Assembly: GCF_947498095.1 (NCBI RefSeq)
Contig: NZ_CANMJE010000011.1
Span: forward strand, 1-64,000
Direction: 5' to 3'
Source: an uncultured Shimia sp.
GTDB lineage: Bacteria > Pseudomonadota > Alphaproteobacteria > Rhodobacterales > Rhodobacteraceae
Length of the DNA stretch: 64,000 nucleotides
The notes under the pieces: model-generated
What the model saw: only the letters and a program-made list of their open reading frames with translations
Told to the model about the DNA's origin: nothing
Database searches by the model: none
Position numbers and translations under genes: made by a program
In this document: positions 54,314-62,856 of the stretch, piece after piece
Position numbering within the stretch: the first letter of the stretch is position 1
Layout of the letters: the number at the start of each line of letters is the position of its first letter

Positions 54314-56549
54314 GCGCTTTTAGCGCCGCGAGGATCTTGGGGGGCGTCATGGGCAGCCCTGTCAGACGCAACCCTGTGGCCGACCGGATGGCATTGGCCA
54401 ATGCTGGCAGAGGTGGGGTGATCCCCGTCTCCCCGACCCCACGCACGCCGTAAGGGTGTCCGGGGTTCGGAACTTCGACGATCACCGTGTCGATCATCGG
54501 CAGATCACTGGCGACGGGAATGCGGTAATCTAGGAAGATTGGGTTTTGTAGCCGCCCATCTTCGCCATAGATGTATTCCTCATTCAGCGCCCAGCCGATG
54601 CCTTGCGCCGCACCGCCCTGGAACTGACCTTCGACATAAGCGGGATGGATCGCCTTGCCTGCATCCTGAACCACGAGATAGCGCAGAACTGTGGTGTGGC
54701 CGGTTTCCGGATCAACCTCGACATCGACAACGTGCGTGCCGAACGAACCTGAGAACCCGGTAGGAGAGCCTTCGTAGTGGCCCGAGATCGGGCCTCCGGT
54801 TTCGCCCATTTCGGCGCAGATTTCGCCAATGGTCAGCGGATCATGATCCCCGGCATTGGGACCCGAAGGCTTGGCCGCCCCGTCTTCCCAAGTAACCGCG
54901 TCCACGTCGATGCCCCATTTATCTGCTGCGCGTTGGCACATCTTGCCGATACACTCTTCGGCGGCCTTGATGGTGGCAAGCCCACTGGCATAAGTTGCCC
55001 GGCTGCCGTGGGTTGGTTCATTGACGCCCAAGGCGCCCGTATCCGAGATATTGACCCGAACATCTTCGTATTTGATACCAAAGGCTTCCGCCGCCATCAG
55101 CGCCATCGACGCACGCGATCCGCCAATGTCGGGAGTTCCGACAGAGACAGTCACTGTGCCGTCTTCCGACATGGCAACCGAAGCAGAGGTTTCACCGCCC
55201 CAGTTCATCCAGTACCCAGAAGCGATTCCGCGACCCTGATTGGGCCCCAAGGGTGCTTGCATATTGGGGTGATCGCGGGCGGCTTCCAGCGACTCGACCA
55301 GACCGATGGGACCAAACTTTGGCCCAAAGGTCGACCGCGTCCCGTCACGCGCGGCGTTCTTCAACCGTGTGTTGATCGGATCCAGACCCAGCTCGCGGCA
55401 CATCTCGTCAATGGTGCTTTCAACCGCAAAGGCAGCCATAGGCGCACCGGGCGCGCGATAGGCAGCCTGTTTCGGGCGGTTGGTCAAAACGTCATAGCCG
55501 ATGTGGTGCACGTGCTCGATGTTATAGTTGGCAAAGGCCAGCATAGTGGTGACATCCACCGGCGCACCGGGAAAGGCACCACCCTGCATGCGGAATGTGC
55601 CATGGGCGGCAGTGATTTTGCCGTCCTTGGTCATACCCATCTTGATGTCCATCGACGCCGATGCGGTTGGCCCGGTCGAACGCAGTACTTCTGCGCGGCT
55701 CATCACCATCTTTACCGGCTTGCCGCCTGCCGCGCGGCTGAGGGCCAGCGACAAAGGTTCAAACGTGATGGTGGTCTTGCCACCAAAACCGCCGCCAATT
55801 TCTGACGGTGTGACACGAATGTTGGTGGTCTCAATGCCCAGAACAGCGGTCGACATCCGACGAATGAACCAATGGCCTTGCGTACAAACCCACATTTCGC
55901 CACGCCCATCAGCCCCCATCTGGCCCATGCAGGCATGGGGCTCAATGTACCCCTGATGCGCGGCTTCGGTTGTGTAGCTGCGCTCAACGACGAGGTCAGC
56001 GTCGGCGAACCCTTTGTCGAGATCACCACGGCCGGTATCGAAATACCGCACCACGTTGGGATGCATGCCTTCGGGAACAGAATAGTCTGCGGCCCCTTCG
56101 CGAATGATTGGCGCGCCGTCTTGCATCGCTGCGTCAACGTCCGTAACATGCGGTAGAACCTCATAAGTGACATCCACCAACTTGGCGGCATCACGTGCAA
56201 TCAGCGCTGACGTTGCGGCGACAGCAGCCACGGCGTGCCCGTCATAGAGCGCCTTTTCACCGGCCATGCAGTTTTCCTGCAGGTTCCAGTCTTCGCCTTC
56301 CAACCCCTCGGGGAAATCCGCACGGGTCACGACAGCTTTCACGCCTTTCAGCGCCAATGCTTTAGTGGCGTCGATCTTGATGATCTTGGCATGGGCATGG
56401 GGGCTGCGCACAACCGCGCCATGCAACATCCCCGGCACATGGATATCCGCGCCATACCTTGCGCGGCCTGTAACCTTGTCCAACCCATCAGGGCGATCAG
56501 GCGTAGAGCCGATCTGTTTGTATTCGCTTGTTTTTCCGTCCAAAGCCAT
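54297..56549 (-). CDS. Molybdenum hydroxylase large subunit (xanthine dehydrogenase family)
   Basis: A 750-residue molybdopterin-binding subunit: VTGRARYGADIHVPGMLHGAVVRSPHAHA at the N-terminus, the GGGFGGKTTITFEP segment, AYRAPGAP, and GVGETGITPPLPALANAI near the end. The AYRAPG loop differs from the AYRCSFR of form I CO dehydrogenase, so CO oxidation is unlikely. The subunit arrangement (separate FAD, FeS, Mo) fits 4-hydroxybenzoyl-CoA reductase-like, nicotinate- or aldehyde-type enzymes. The substrate cannot be told. It overlaps the FeS subunit gene by one base. Confidence 0.88.
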   Translation of the reverse strand: MALDGKTSEYKQIGSTPDRPDGLDKVTGRARYGADIHVPGMLHGAVVRSPHAHAKIIKIDATKALALKGVKAVVTRADFPEGLEGEDWNLQENCMAGEKALYDGHAVAAVAATSALIARDAAKLVDVTYEVLPHVTDVDAAMQDGAPIIREGAADYSVPEGMHPNVVRYFDTGRGDLDKGFADADLVVERSYTTEAAHQGYIEPHACMGQMGADGRGEMWVCTQGHWFIRRMSTAVLGIETTNIRVTPSEIGGGFGGKTTITFEPLSLALSRAAGGKPVKMVMSRAEVLRSTGPTASASMDIKMGMTKDGKITAAHGTFRMQGGAFPGAPVDVTTMLAFANYNIEHVHHIGYDVLTNRPKQAAYRAPGAPMAAFAVESTIDEMCRELGLDPINTRLKNAARDGTRSTFGPKFGPIGLVESLEAARDHPNMQAPLGPNQGRGIASGYWMNWGGETSASVAMSEDGTVTVSVGTPDIGGSRASMALMAAEAFGIKYEDVRVNISDTGALGVNEPTHGSRATYASGLATIKAAEECIGKMCQRAADKWGIDVDAVTWEDGAAKPSGPNAGDHDPLTIGEICAEMGETGGPISGHYEGSPTGFSGSFGTHVVDVEVDPETGHTTVLRYLVVQDAGKAIHPAYVEGQFQGGAAQGIGWALNEEYIYGEDGRLQNPIFLDYRIPVASDLPMIDTVIVEVPNPGHPYGVRGVGETGITPPLPALANAIRSATGLRLTGLPMTPPKILAALKAHGDNG

Positions 56550-57031
56550 CAGGAAGCCTCCCGCATTTCTGCTGCCGCGTCCATTACGGCGCGAATGATT
56601 TTGTCATAACCGGTGCACCGGCAGAGGTTGCCCGCCAGCCAATAGCGCAGCTCCTCTTCGGTCGGGTCCGGGTTCTTCTTTAGAAGCGCTTCCGAGGCGA
56701 CCAGAATTCCAGGAGTGCAGATCCCACATTGCAACGCGGCATGTTCGATGAATTTTTCCTGCAAGGGATGCAATGCGTCGCCATCAGCCATGCCTTCGAC
56801 TGTGGCAATCTCTTTGCCTTCGGCCTCAGCTCCCAGCATCAGGCAGGAACAGACCAGACGCCCGTCGACTGTTACACTGCATGCACCGCAATCGCCGGTG
56901 CCACAGCCCTCTTTCACGCCGGTCATGTGCAGCCTGTCACGCAGGCAGTCCAGCAGGGTTTCGCGTGGGTCACACAAGAACTCTGCCTCGTCCCCGTTAA
57001 CGGTGGTGGTTACATGTATCTTGTTGCTCAT
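56549..57031 (-). CDS. Molybdenum hydroxylase [2Fe-2S] small subunit
   Basis: A 160-residue protein with two iron-sulfur clusters. The plant-ferredoxin-type cluster ligands are in EGCGTGDCGACSV and VCSC. The helical second-cluster ligands are in QCGICTPGIL and GNLCRCTGY. It passes electrons from the Mo centre to the FAD subunit. Length is normal. The start overlaps the FAD-subunit stop by four bases (57028-57031), and the stop overlaps the large subunit by one. Confidence 0.94.
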   Translation of the reverse strand: MSNKIHVTTTVNGDEAEFLCDPRETLLDCLRDRLHMTGVKEGCGTGDCGACSVTVDGRLVCSCLMLGAEAEGKEIATVEGMADGDALHPLQEKFIEHAALQCGICTPGILVASEALLKKNPDPTEEELRYWLAGNLCRCTGYDKIIRAVMDAAAEMREAS

Positions 57032-57894
57032 GCCGCATCCCCTTTTGCGCGCCCATAGGCGATTTTGGCCGCCCGTTTGGCCAGAACCCCGGCCACATCC
57101 GTGCGGAACTCAATGGTACCGCGTTTGTCGTCAATCGGCTGACAGGCAGCCGAAGCGGCGGACGCCAATGCTTCAAGTGCTGCGTCATCCAGTGTCGTGC
57201 CAATAATGGCTTCAGCAGCTGCAAGGACAAGTCGCGCCGTTGGCGCCACAGCGCCCAACGCAACGCGGGCCTCAACTACGGTGTCGCCATCCAGACGGAG
57301 GTTCACAGCACAGCCTACCACGGCAATGTCCATCTCGGTGCGTGGAATAAAGCGCAAATAGGCGTCGCCCGCGTTGTCGCCGCGCGCCGGAATATGCACT
57401 GCACTGACCAACTCACCTTTGGCGAGCGTGGTCTTTCCGGGGCCTGCCGGCACATCCTCTACTGCAACTTCGCGGCTGCCATTCGGCCCGGTGACAGTCA
57501 GCGTTACTCCTGCGGTCATCATGGCTGGTACGCCGTCGCCTGCAGGCGACGCATTGCACAGGTTACCGACCAGTGTCGCGCGGCCTTGTACCTGTGTGGA
57601 TCCGATCAGGTCCATACCTTCGACCAATCCGGGCCAATCCGCACTCAGCCCGGCGTGTTCTGTCATCTCAGCGCCTGCCACGGCAACGCCAAGGTCCCAG
57701 CCACCATCACTGCGCTGCGTGATCTCTTTCACGCCCGCAATATGCTTGATGTCGATCAGATCGTCAGGCTCAACCAGGTCAGACCGCAATTGCACGAGCA
57801 CATCCGTGCCTCCGGCCAGAAACCTTGTGATCCCAGTTGCAGAGGCTGCAATTGCGGCAGCATCTCCAAACGAGTCGGGTGTGTGATAACGCAT
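57028..57894 (-). CDS. Molybdenum hydroxylase FAD-binding medium subunit
   Basis: A 288-residue FAD-binding subunit of the CoxM/xanthine dehydrogenase type. The flavin-binding motifs FLAGGTDVLVQL (about 28-40) and TLVGNLCNASPAGDGVPA (about 105-122) are typical. I start at ATG 57894, directly behind AGGAGGTAA; the longer frame to 57984 has no such site. It is the first gene of the FAD-FeS-Mo-MoaD unit, with three overlaps between genes. Confidence 0.9.
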   Translation of the reverse strand: MRYHTPDSFGDAAAIAASATGITRFLAGGTDVLVQLRSDLVEPDDLIDIKHIAGVKEITQRSDGGWDLGVAVAGAEMTEHAGLSADWPGLVEGMDLIGSTQVQGRATLVGNLCNASPAGDGVPAMMTAGVTLTVTGPNGSREVAVEDVPAGPGKTTLAKGELVSAVHIPARGDNAGDAYLRFIPRTEMDIAVVGCAVNLRLDGDTVVEARVALGAVAPTARLVLAAAEAIIGTTLDDAALEALASAASAACQPIDDKRGTIEFRTDVAGVLAKRAAKIAYGRAKGDAA

Positions 57895-58159
57895 GTTACC
57901 TCCTGTTATTGATTGCCCGCAGCACGAGTCATTTGCAGCGACGTTAGCGTCTTCGTTCACCTTTGCCGAGGCCAGAAACGACACAACGTCGCAATTGAGC
58001 GGTTGTTCAGATTTTTCTGCATACCACCCCCAACCTCAAGCCCGAAAGTGACGTCGGGCACCAATTTGACAGGATTTGGTAAGACTTTGGCCATGAATTC
58101 TTGCCAGATTGGGCGCTGGCCGCACCTGCTCGCGCGGTCAGTTACCATTGGAGAGAGAT
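57895..58159. other. Divergent gap upstream of the molybdenum hydroxylase operon
   Basis: This 265-base region must hold the operon promoter. A reading frame open through it rightwards overlaps the small protein gene and rlmE and has no family features, so I do not call it. Confidence 0.4.
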
Positions 58160-58351
58160 ATGCGACTTTTCCGCGAGGAAGAGTTCAGGCCCGCCGCTGC
58201 CCCGCGCCATGCGCGCCTGTTCGAACTGATCCGTCAGGACAATCTGACACCCATCGAAACTCAAGAGTTTCTGGCAAGACCCGCCACTTTGGCTGCTCAG
58301 GATCGCTTTCGCGAGCTGGCAGAAAACTCCTTACGGCGGGTCAGCCCCTAA
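58160..58351 (+). CDS. Small hypothetical protein (63 residues)
   Basis: From ATG 58160, behind GGAGAGAG, the frame encodes [19 protein letters not shown]... and ends [12 protein letters not shown]. The protein is charged and helical, with no signal peptide or membrane segment. The last 11 bases overlap the converging rlmE stop region. I recognise no family. The good ribosome site is the main support. It could be part of a small regulon with the divergent molybdenum hydroxylase genes. Confidence 0.5.
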   Translation: MRLFREEEFRPAAAPRHARLFELIRQDNLTPIETQEFLARPATLAAQDRFRELAENSLRRVSP

Positions 58352-59057
58352 AGCCCGTTGCAACCACAAATTTTTCTGAGCTACTGGACCGGCTTGCCGG
58401 AGGTTTCATGTTGATCACCTTTGTGAACTTCTGTTTCAGCAACTTCTGAAGGTCACCCTCAGCACCACCCGCCAAGACCTTGGCAACAAACGTTCCGCCC
58501 TCATCCAAGACGTCAAATGCAAAATAGGCCGCCGCTTCACAGAGCGCCATGATGCGCAGGTGATCTGTTTGTTTGTGACCAGAGCTGGACGCGGCCATGT
58601 CGGACATCACGACATCTGCCTTGCCCCCCAGCCAATCCTTGACCTTGAGATCGGCGTCGTCTTCCATAAAATCCAGCTGGTGCAGGACGCATCCGGCAAT
58701 CGGTTCCATCTCTTGCAGATCGATACCTAAAATAGTTCCGACCTTTTTGCCTGACTTCTCACCCAAGGCATTCACACGCGGTACGGCCACCTGGCACCAG
58801 CCGCCAGGTGCACAGCCCAAGTCCACTACCCGCGCACCCGGCACCAGAAAGCGGAACTTGTCGTCCAGTTCCATGATTTTGTATGCCGCGCGTCCACGAT
58901 AGCCTTCGGCCTGCGCGCGCTTGACGTATGGGTCGTTCAACTGCCGCTGCAGCCAAAGGGTCGAACTCATACGCCGCCCGCGCGCGGTCTTGACTTTAAC
59001 CGTCAGATCGCGCTGCCCGCGTCCGGATGTGTTCTTACCAGTTGGTTTTTTTGCCAT
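58341..59057 (-). CDS. rlmE: 23S rRNA 2'-O-ribose methyltransferase RlmE (FtsJ/RrmJ)
   Basis: A 238-residue SAM-dependent methyltransferase that modifies U2552 in the 23S A-loop. The K-D-K-E catalytic residues are seen: K in [16 protein letters not shown] in VVMSDMAA, K in FVAKVLAGG and E in SSSEKFVVA. The SAM loop is [16 protein letters not shown] basic N-terminal tail ([21 protein letters not shown]) is typical for alphaproteobacteria. ATG 59057 is 14 bases after the ppx/gppA stop; the longer frame to 59177 is inside that gene. Confidence 0.93.
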   Translation of the reverse strand: MAKKPTGKNTSGRGQRDLTVKVKTARGRRMSSTLWLQRQLNDPYVKRAQAEGYRGRAAYKIMELDDKFRFLVPGARVVDLGCAPGGWCQVAVPRVNALGEKSGKKVGTILGIDLQEMEPIAGCVLHQLDFMEDDADLKVKDWLGGKADVVMSDMAASSSGHKQTDHLRIMALCEAAAYFAFDVLDEGGTFVAKVLAGGAEGDLQKLLKQKFTKVINMKPPASRSSSSEKFVVATGFRG

Positions 59058-59071
59058 CAGTTCATTTCCGC

Positions 59072-60184
59072 CTAAAACGGTCCATCTTCCAATACGCCAT
59101 CGGCGCTCATCTGGGCGTATAACAGCCCTTCTCGCAAACCGCGATCCGCAACTGACAGCCGGTCCGTCGGCCAGCAACGCAGCAATGCCTGCAAAATCGC
59201 CGACCCCGACATAATCAGAGCCTGCCGGTCTTGTCCTATACGCGGATCGCGACGTCGTCCAATCGGTCCCAAATCCAGATAGGTGCGGATCACCTTGTCA
59301 ATTTGGTCTGAGGACATGCGCAGGCCATCCACCTTGGTGCGATCATACCGGCGCAGCCCCAAGTGGCTGGCCGCGACTGTGGTCACCGTGCCGCTGGTGC
59401 CGATGATCTGGAACCCTTCGCGGGATTGCTCGTCCTTGTAGGGCGCAAATTCCGTCAGGTTCTCTTCGAAAAACCAACTCATCAATGCAAAACGCGCCGA
59501 GTCATCCGTCACATCCGAGAACTGGTCCCGCAGTGTCGCCACTCCCAGCGGTACTGAAATCCAATCAACCACTTTGGCTGCCGGAAACGGGCTATCTGCA
59601 GTGTGAAACCCGGTGTGAAGCCGCATAATCGCTTTGGGGCGGTCGCGATGGGGGACTTTTGAGAGATCGATCCAAACCAGTTCGGTCGAACCTCCACCAA
59701 TATCCACAACCAACAACTGCTCAGTTTTGGTGGATACCAGCGGCGCGCAGGAGATCACCGCCAGACGCGCCTCTTCCTCTGGCTCGATGATATCGAGCTT
59801 AAGCCCGGTTTCACGCCGCACCTGATTGATGAAATCTTTGCTGTTCTTGGCGCGCCGACAAGCCTCGGTCGCCACCAGCTTCATGCGTTTGACCCGGTGA
59901 CGTTTGAGTTTCTGCTGACAGATCCTCAACGCCTGCACCGTCCGCCGCATCGACCCACGTGACAAACGCCCGGTCGATTCCAGACCGGCACCCAGCTGAA
60001 CGGATTTCGAAAAGCTGTCCACAACATGAAACTGGTTGCCCTTAGGTTGGGCAATCAGCATGCGACAACTATTGGTGCCCAAATCCAGCGCGGCATAAAG
60101 CTCGCTCGGATCGGGCGTTTTTGGCGCGGGGCTCTCAACCGCTTTAGGGAATGCGCCCGCACCTTTGGGACGCTTGGGCGCCAT
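59072..60184 (-). CDS. Ppx/GppA family phosphatase
   Basis: A 370-residue exopolyphosphatase/guanosine pentaphosphate phosphatase-type protein of the ASKHA fold. Motifs are [14 protein letters not shown] (about 32-45) and [16 protein letters not shown] (about 155-170), plus [16 protein letters not shown]. It lacks the long C-terminal HD domain of E. coli Ppx, so it is a short-form member; activity on polyphosphate or pppGpp must be tested. It is cotranscribed with rlmE, a common pairing in this group. Confidence 0.9.
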   Translation of the reverse strand: MAPKRPKGAGAFPKAVESPAPKTPDPSELYAALDLGTNSCRMLIAQPKGNQFHVVDSFSKSVQLGAGLESTGRLSRGSMRRTVQALRICQQKLKRHRVKRMKLVATEACRRAKNSKDFINQVRRETGLKLDIIEPEEEARLAVISCAPLVSTKTEQLLVVDIGGGSTELVWIDLSKVPHRDRPKAIMRLHTGFHTADSPFPAAKVVDWISVPLGVATLRDQFSDVTDDSARFALMSWFFEENLTEFAPYKDEQSREGFQIIGTSGTVTTVAASHLGLRRYDRTKVDGLRMSSDQIDKVIRTYLDLGPIGRRRDPRIGQDRQALIMSGSAILQALLRCWPTDRLSVADRGLREGLLYAQMSADGVLEDGPF

Positions 60185-60434
60185 AACGTAACGCCTCCAT
60201 TTCGAGTTACATTCAACCTAGTGATTTGCCCCTGCCCGCGCAATCCCCATCACAGTTGAAAACCGTCACCGCGGCCCGACTCATCATGAACATGAGGAAT
60301 TCGAAGGTGAAACCATCCCGGTGACCCGCTAGACCGCAATTGGTCGCTGAATGCTGCCGTTCTGTCGAAAACGTACACCATGGGCCGCAGACGCTAATCT
60401 AGGAATGTTCACACCGAAACCGAGGAATCAGACC

Positions 60435-60731
60435 ATGCCTGACGTCACTATCGTTTACTGGCGCGACATTCCGGCCCAAGTCATTGTGGGCAAAGGACGT
60501 CGTGGTTCAAAAAAACAGCTCACCGAGCGGTTTGAACAAGCCATTGACCGTGCTGCCATGAAGATCGGCGCAAAAGATGCGGATGCCTATCTGGCGGAAT
60601 GGCGCAAGGCTGCTCCTTACTCGGTCGAAGGCGAGACAGCGGAAATATGCGACGCAGAAGCCGCCCGTCTCGAAGCGGAATATGATCAGGATCGCCTGAA
60701 GGCGCTGATTGCAAATGAAGGTCGCGCATGA
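60435..60731 (+). CDS. Small conserved protein of the 'virulence factor' family, linked to MTHFR
   Basis: A 98-residue cytoplasmic protein: MPDVTIVYWRDIPAQVIVGKGRRGSKKQLTERFEQAIDRAAMKIG, then AYLAEWRKAAPYSVEGETAEICDAEAARLEAEYDQDRL. This matches a small conserved family labelled only as 'virulence factor', although nothing here suggests virulence. The family typically neighbours methylenetetrahydrofolate reductase genes. The stop overlaps the MTHFR start by four bases (ATGA), so a role in the same one-carbon module is inferred. ATG 60435 follows GAGGAATC. Confidence 0.8.
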   Translation: MPDVTIVYWRDIPAQVIVGKGRRGSKKQLTERFEQAIDRAAMKIGAKDADAYLAEWRKAAPYSVEGETAEICDAEAARLEAEYDQDRLKALIANEGRA

Positions 60732-61681
60732 GCGGCAAATCGCTTTGGGAGAGCGCTATGGCGTTGTTGAGTTTCAAGAAAAAGACGGACGCGGTGAAAA
60801 CCGTATCCCCCGAGGTCGAAGCATTCCTGCAAGGGTATTCGATTGAAGTCATGCCGCGCACCGCGGCCAAGGTCGAAGATTTTCGCGCATTGCTGCCGGA
60901 AGGCACCCGCGTCTACATCGCCCATATCGAAGGCACCCCCATTGAAGAGATGGTCGCCACAGCAAAACGTCTGAATGAAGACGGCTACCCGGTGATGCCC
61001 CACTTCCCTGCCCGCATCATCAAGGATCAGGCAACCCTGGAAAACTGGATCGCCATGTATCAAGGCGAAGCCGATGTGAAACAGGCTTTGTTGCTGGCCG
61101 GTGGCGTCGAAAACCCCCACGGCGACTATCACTGCTCGATGCAGTTGTTGGAAACCGGGCTGTTCGACAAGGCAGGGTTCACCAACCTGCACGTCGCGGG
61201 CCACCCCGAGGGCAACAAAGACATCGACCCGGATGGATCGACCAAGAACGTCGACGATGCGCTGCGCTGGAAACAGAAGTTCTCGGAAACAACGGATGCC
61301 AAGATGGCTCTGGCCACGCAATTTGCTTTTGAATCCAAGCAGATGATTGCCTGGGCTGACAGCCTGAAAGAGGCCGGCATCGACATCCCTGTGCATATCG
61401 GCATTGCCGGTCCAGCCAAACTGCAAACACTCATCAAGTTTGCTATCGCTTGCGGCGTTGGCCCGTCTCTGAAGGTTCTGCAGAAACGTGCCATGGACGT
61501 GTCGAAACTGCTGTTGCCATACGAGCCCACGGATGTGATCGCGGAACTCGCGGCTCACAAGGCCGCAAATCCTGATTTCAACATCGAAAAAGTGCACTTC
61601 TTCCCACTTGGCGGCATCAAGACCAACGCCAACTGGGCCATCGACAATGGCGGTGCCTCCACCGCCCAAGCCAACGCCTGA
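60728..61681 (+). CDS. Methylenetetrahydrofolate reductase family protein
   Basis: A 317-residue TIM-barrel flavoprotein of the MTHFR family. Visible features are FLQGYSIEVMPRTAAKV at the first strand, VMPHFPARIIKD, LLLAGGVENPHGDYHCS, and HPEGNKD. The enzyme reduces methylene-THF to methyl-THF. It differs from E. coli MetF in sequence and may belong to the group that needs a partner protein; the small upstream gene is a candidate. It overlaps that gene by four bases; ATG 60758 is an alternative start. The methyltransferase gene follows after 14 bases. Confidence 0.85.
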   Translation: MSGKSLWESAMALLSFKKKTDAVKTVSPEVEAFLQGYSIEVMPRTAAKVEDFRALLPEGTRVYIAHIEGTPIEEMVATAKRLNEDGYPVMPHFPARIIKDQATLENWIAMYQGEADVKQALLLAGGVENPHGDYHCSMQLLETGLFDKAGFTNLHVAGHPEGNKDIDPDGSTKNVDDALRWKQKFSETTDAKMALATQFAFESKQMIAWADSLKEAGIDIPVHIGIAGPAKLQTLIKFAIACGVGPSLKVLQKRAMDVSKLLLPYEPTDVIAELAAHKAANPDFNIEKVHFFPLGGIKTNANWAIDNGGASTAQANA

Positions 61682-61695
61682 AAATAGGATCAACT

Positions 61696-62778
61696 ATGAC
61701 CCGTACGATCATTGAATCAAAAACAAAAACCACGATCATGGGCTTTGACCAGCCGTTCACAGTTATCGGTGAACGCATCAACCCGACGGGTCGTAAAATC
61801 CTGAACGCGGAGTTGGAAGCCGGTGACTTCAGCCGTGTCGAAGCTGACGCCATTGCCCAAGTTGCAGCAGGTGCCACTGTTCTCGACATCAACTCGGGGG
61901 CTGTCTTTTCAAACAAGATGGCCGAAGACCCGCGTTACGCCGACAATAACTTTGTTGAACCTGACCTGATGCGCGAGCTGGTAAAACGTGTGCAAGCGAT
62001 CACCGACTGCCCGCTCTGCATCGACTCGTCGGTTCCGGGCGCACTTGAGGCGGGCCTTGAGGCCGCCGAGGGTCGTCCTTTGTTGAACTCGGTGACCGGT
62101 GAAGAAGAGCGCCTGGAACTGGTTCTGCCACTGGTGAAAAAGTACAACGTCCCAGTTGTGGCCATTTCCAATGACGACACCGGCATCTCGGAAGACCCCG
62201 AAGTGCGTTTCGCCGTTGCCAAGAAGATTGTCGAACGCGCTGCTGATTTCGGCATTCCGGCGCATGACATCGTTGTTGACCCACTTGTCATGCCAATCGG
62301 CGCGATGGGCACGGCGGGCTTGCAGGTGTTCGAACTGAACCGCCGACTGCGCAACGAGCTGGGCGTGAACACCACCTGCGGGGCTTCGAACATTTCGTTT
62401 GGTCTGCCCAACCGGCACGGCATCAATAATGCCTTCCTGCCGATGGCTATGGCCACCGGAATGACATCGGCGATCATGAACCCCATTGCCCTGCCCGTTG
62501 GCCCCAAGAAGCTGGCCGAGAAAAAGGCCGAGGTTGAGGCCGCAGGAATTGTTCTGCCAGCTGATATGGATGACGAGGCATTCTGCCAGATGTTTGGCCT
62601 CGGCTCGACCAAGCCACGCGCCGGTAAGGAAATGGAGGCGATCCGTGCCGCCAACTTCCTGACAAACAACGACGATGGCGGTGCTGCGTGGATCAGCTTC
62701 AACAAGCAACCCGCCAAACCCGGTCAGGAAGGCCGTGGTCGTGGGGGTCGCACAGGTGGTCGCCGCCGCCGCGCCTGA
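61696..62778 (+). CDS. Methyltetrahydrofolate:corrinoid methyltransferase (pterin-binding) with Arg/Gly-rich tail
   Basis: A 360-residue pterin-binding TIM barrel similar to the folate domain of MetH and to AcsE: VIGERINPTGRK, VLDINSGA, CIDSSVPGALEAGL, NSVTGEEE, and TTCGASNISFGLPNR. It transfers the methyl group of methyl-THF to a corrinoid protein. In some Rhodobacterales methionine synthase is split into separate proteins, and this protein suits the pterin part. The last 20 residues (EGRGRGGRTGGRRRRA) form an RGG-like basic tail not typical of the fold. A terminator follows. Confidence 0.87.
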   Translation: MTRTIIESKTKTTIMGFDQPFTVIGERINPTGRKILNAELEAGDFSRVEADAIAQVAAGATVLDINSGAVFSNKMAEDPRYADNNFVEPDLMRELVKRVQAITDCPLCIDSSVPGALEAGLEAAEGRPLLNSVTGEEERLELVLPLVKKYNVPVVAISNDDTGISEDPEVRFAVAKKIVERAADFGIPAHDIVVDPLVMPIGAMGTAGLQVFELNRRLRNELGVNTTCGASNISFGLPNRHGINNAFLPMAMATGMTSAIMNPIALPVGPKKLAEKKAEVEAAGIVLPADMDDEAFCQMFGLGSTKPRAGKEMEAIRAANFLTNNDDGGAAWISFNKQPAKPGQEGRGRGGRTGGRRRRA

Positions 62779-62804
62779 TCCCATTTACACAAACTTCTTG
62801 AAAG

Positions 62805-62835
62805 ACGGTCGGGAGAAATCCCGGCCGTTTTTTTT
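62805..62835 (+). terminator. Terminator after the one-carbon operon
   Basis: The 10-bp stem ACGGTCGGGA / TCCCGGCCGT (one G-U) with a GAAA loop is followed by eight T residues. Confidence 0.9.
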
Positions 62836-62856
62836 AGTCCAAATCCTGATACCGGG

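Noticed and set aside
54297..56549. CO dehydrogenase large subunit
   Set aside because: The active-site loop reads AYRAPG instead of AYRCSFR, so form I CO dehydrogenase is not supported.
57913..58449. A 178-codon plus-strand frame between the molybdenum hydroxylase operon and rlmE
   Set aside because: No ribosome site, mixed composition, and it overlaps a better supported small gene in another frame and the rlmE 3' end.
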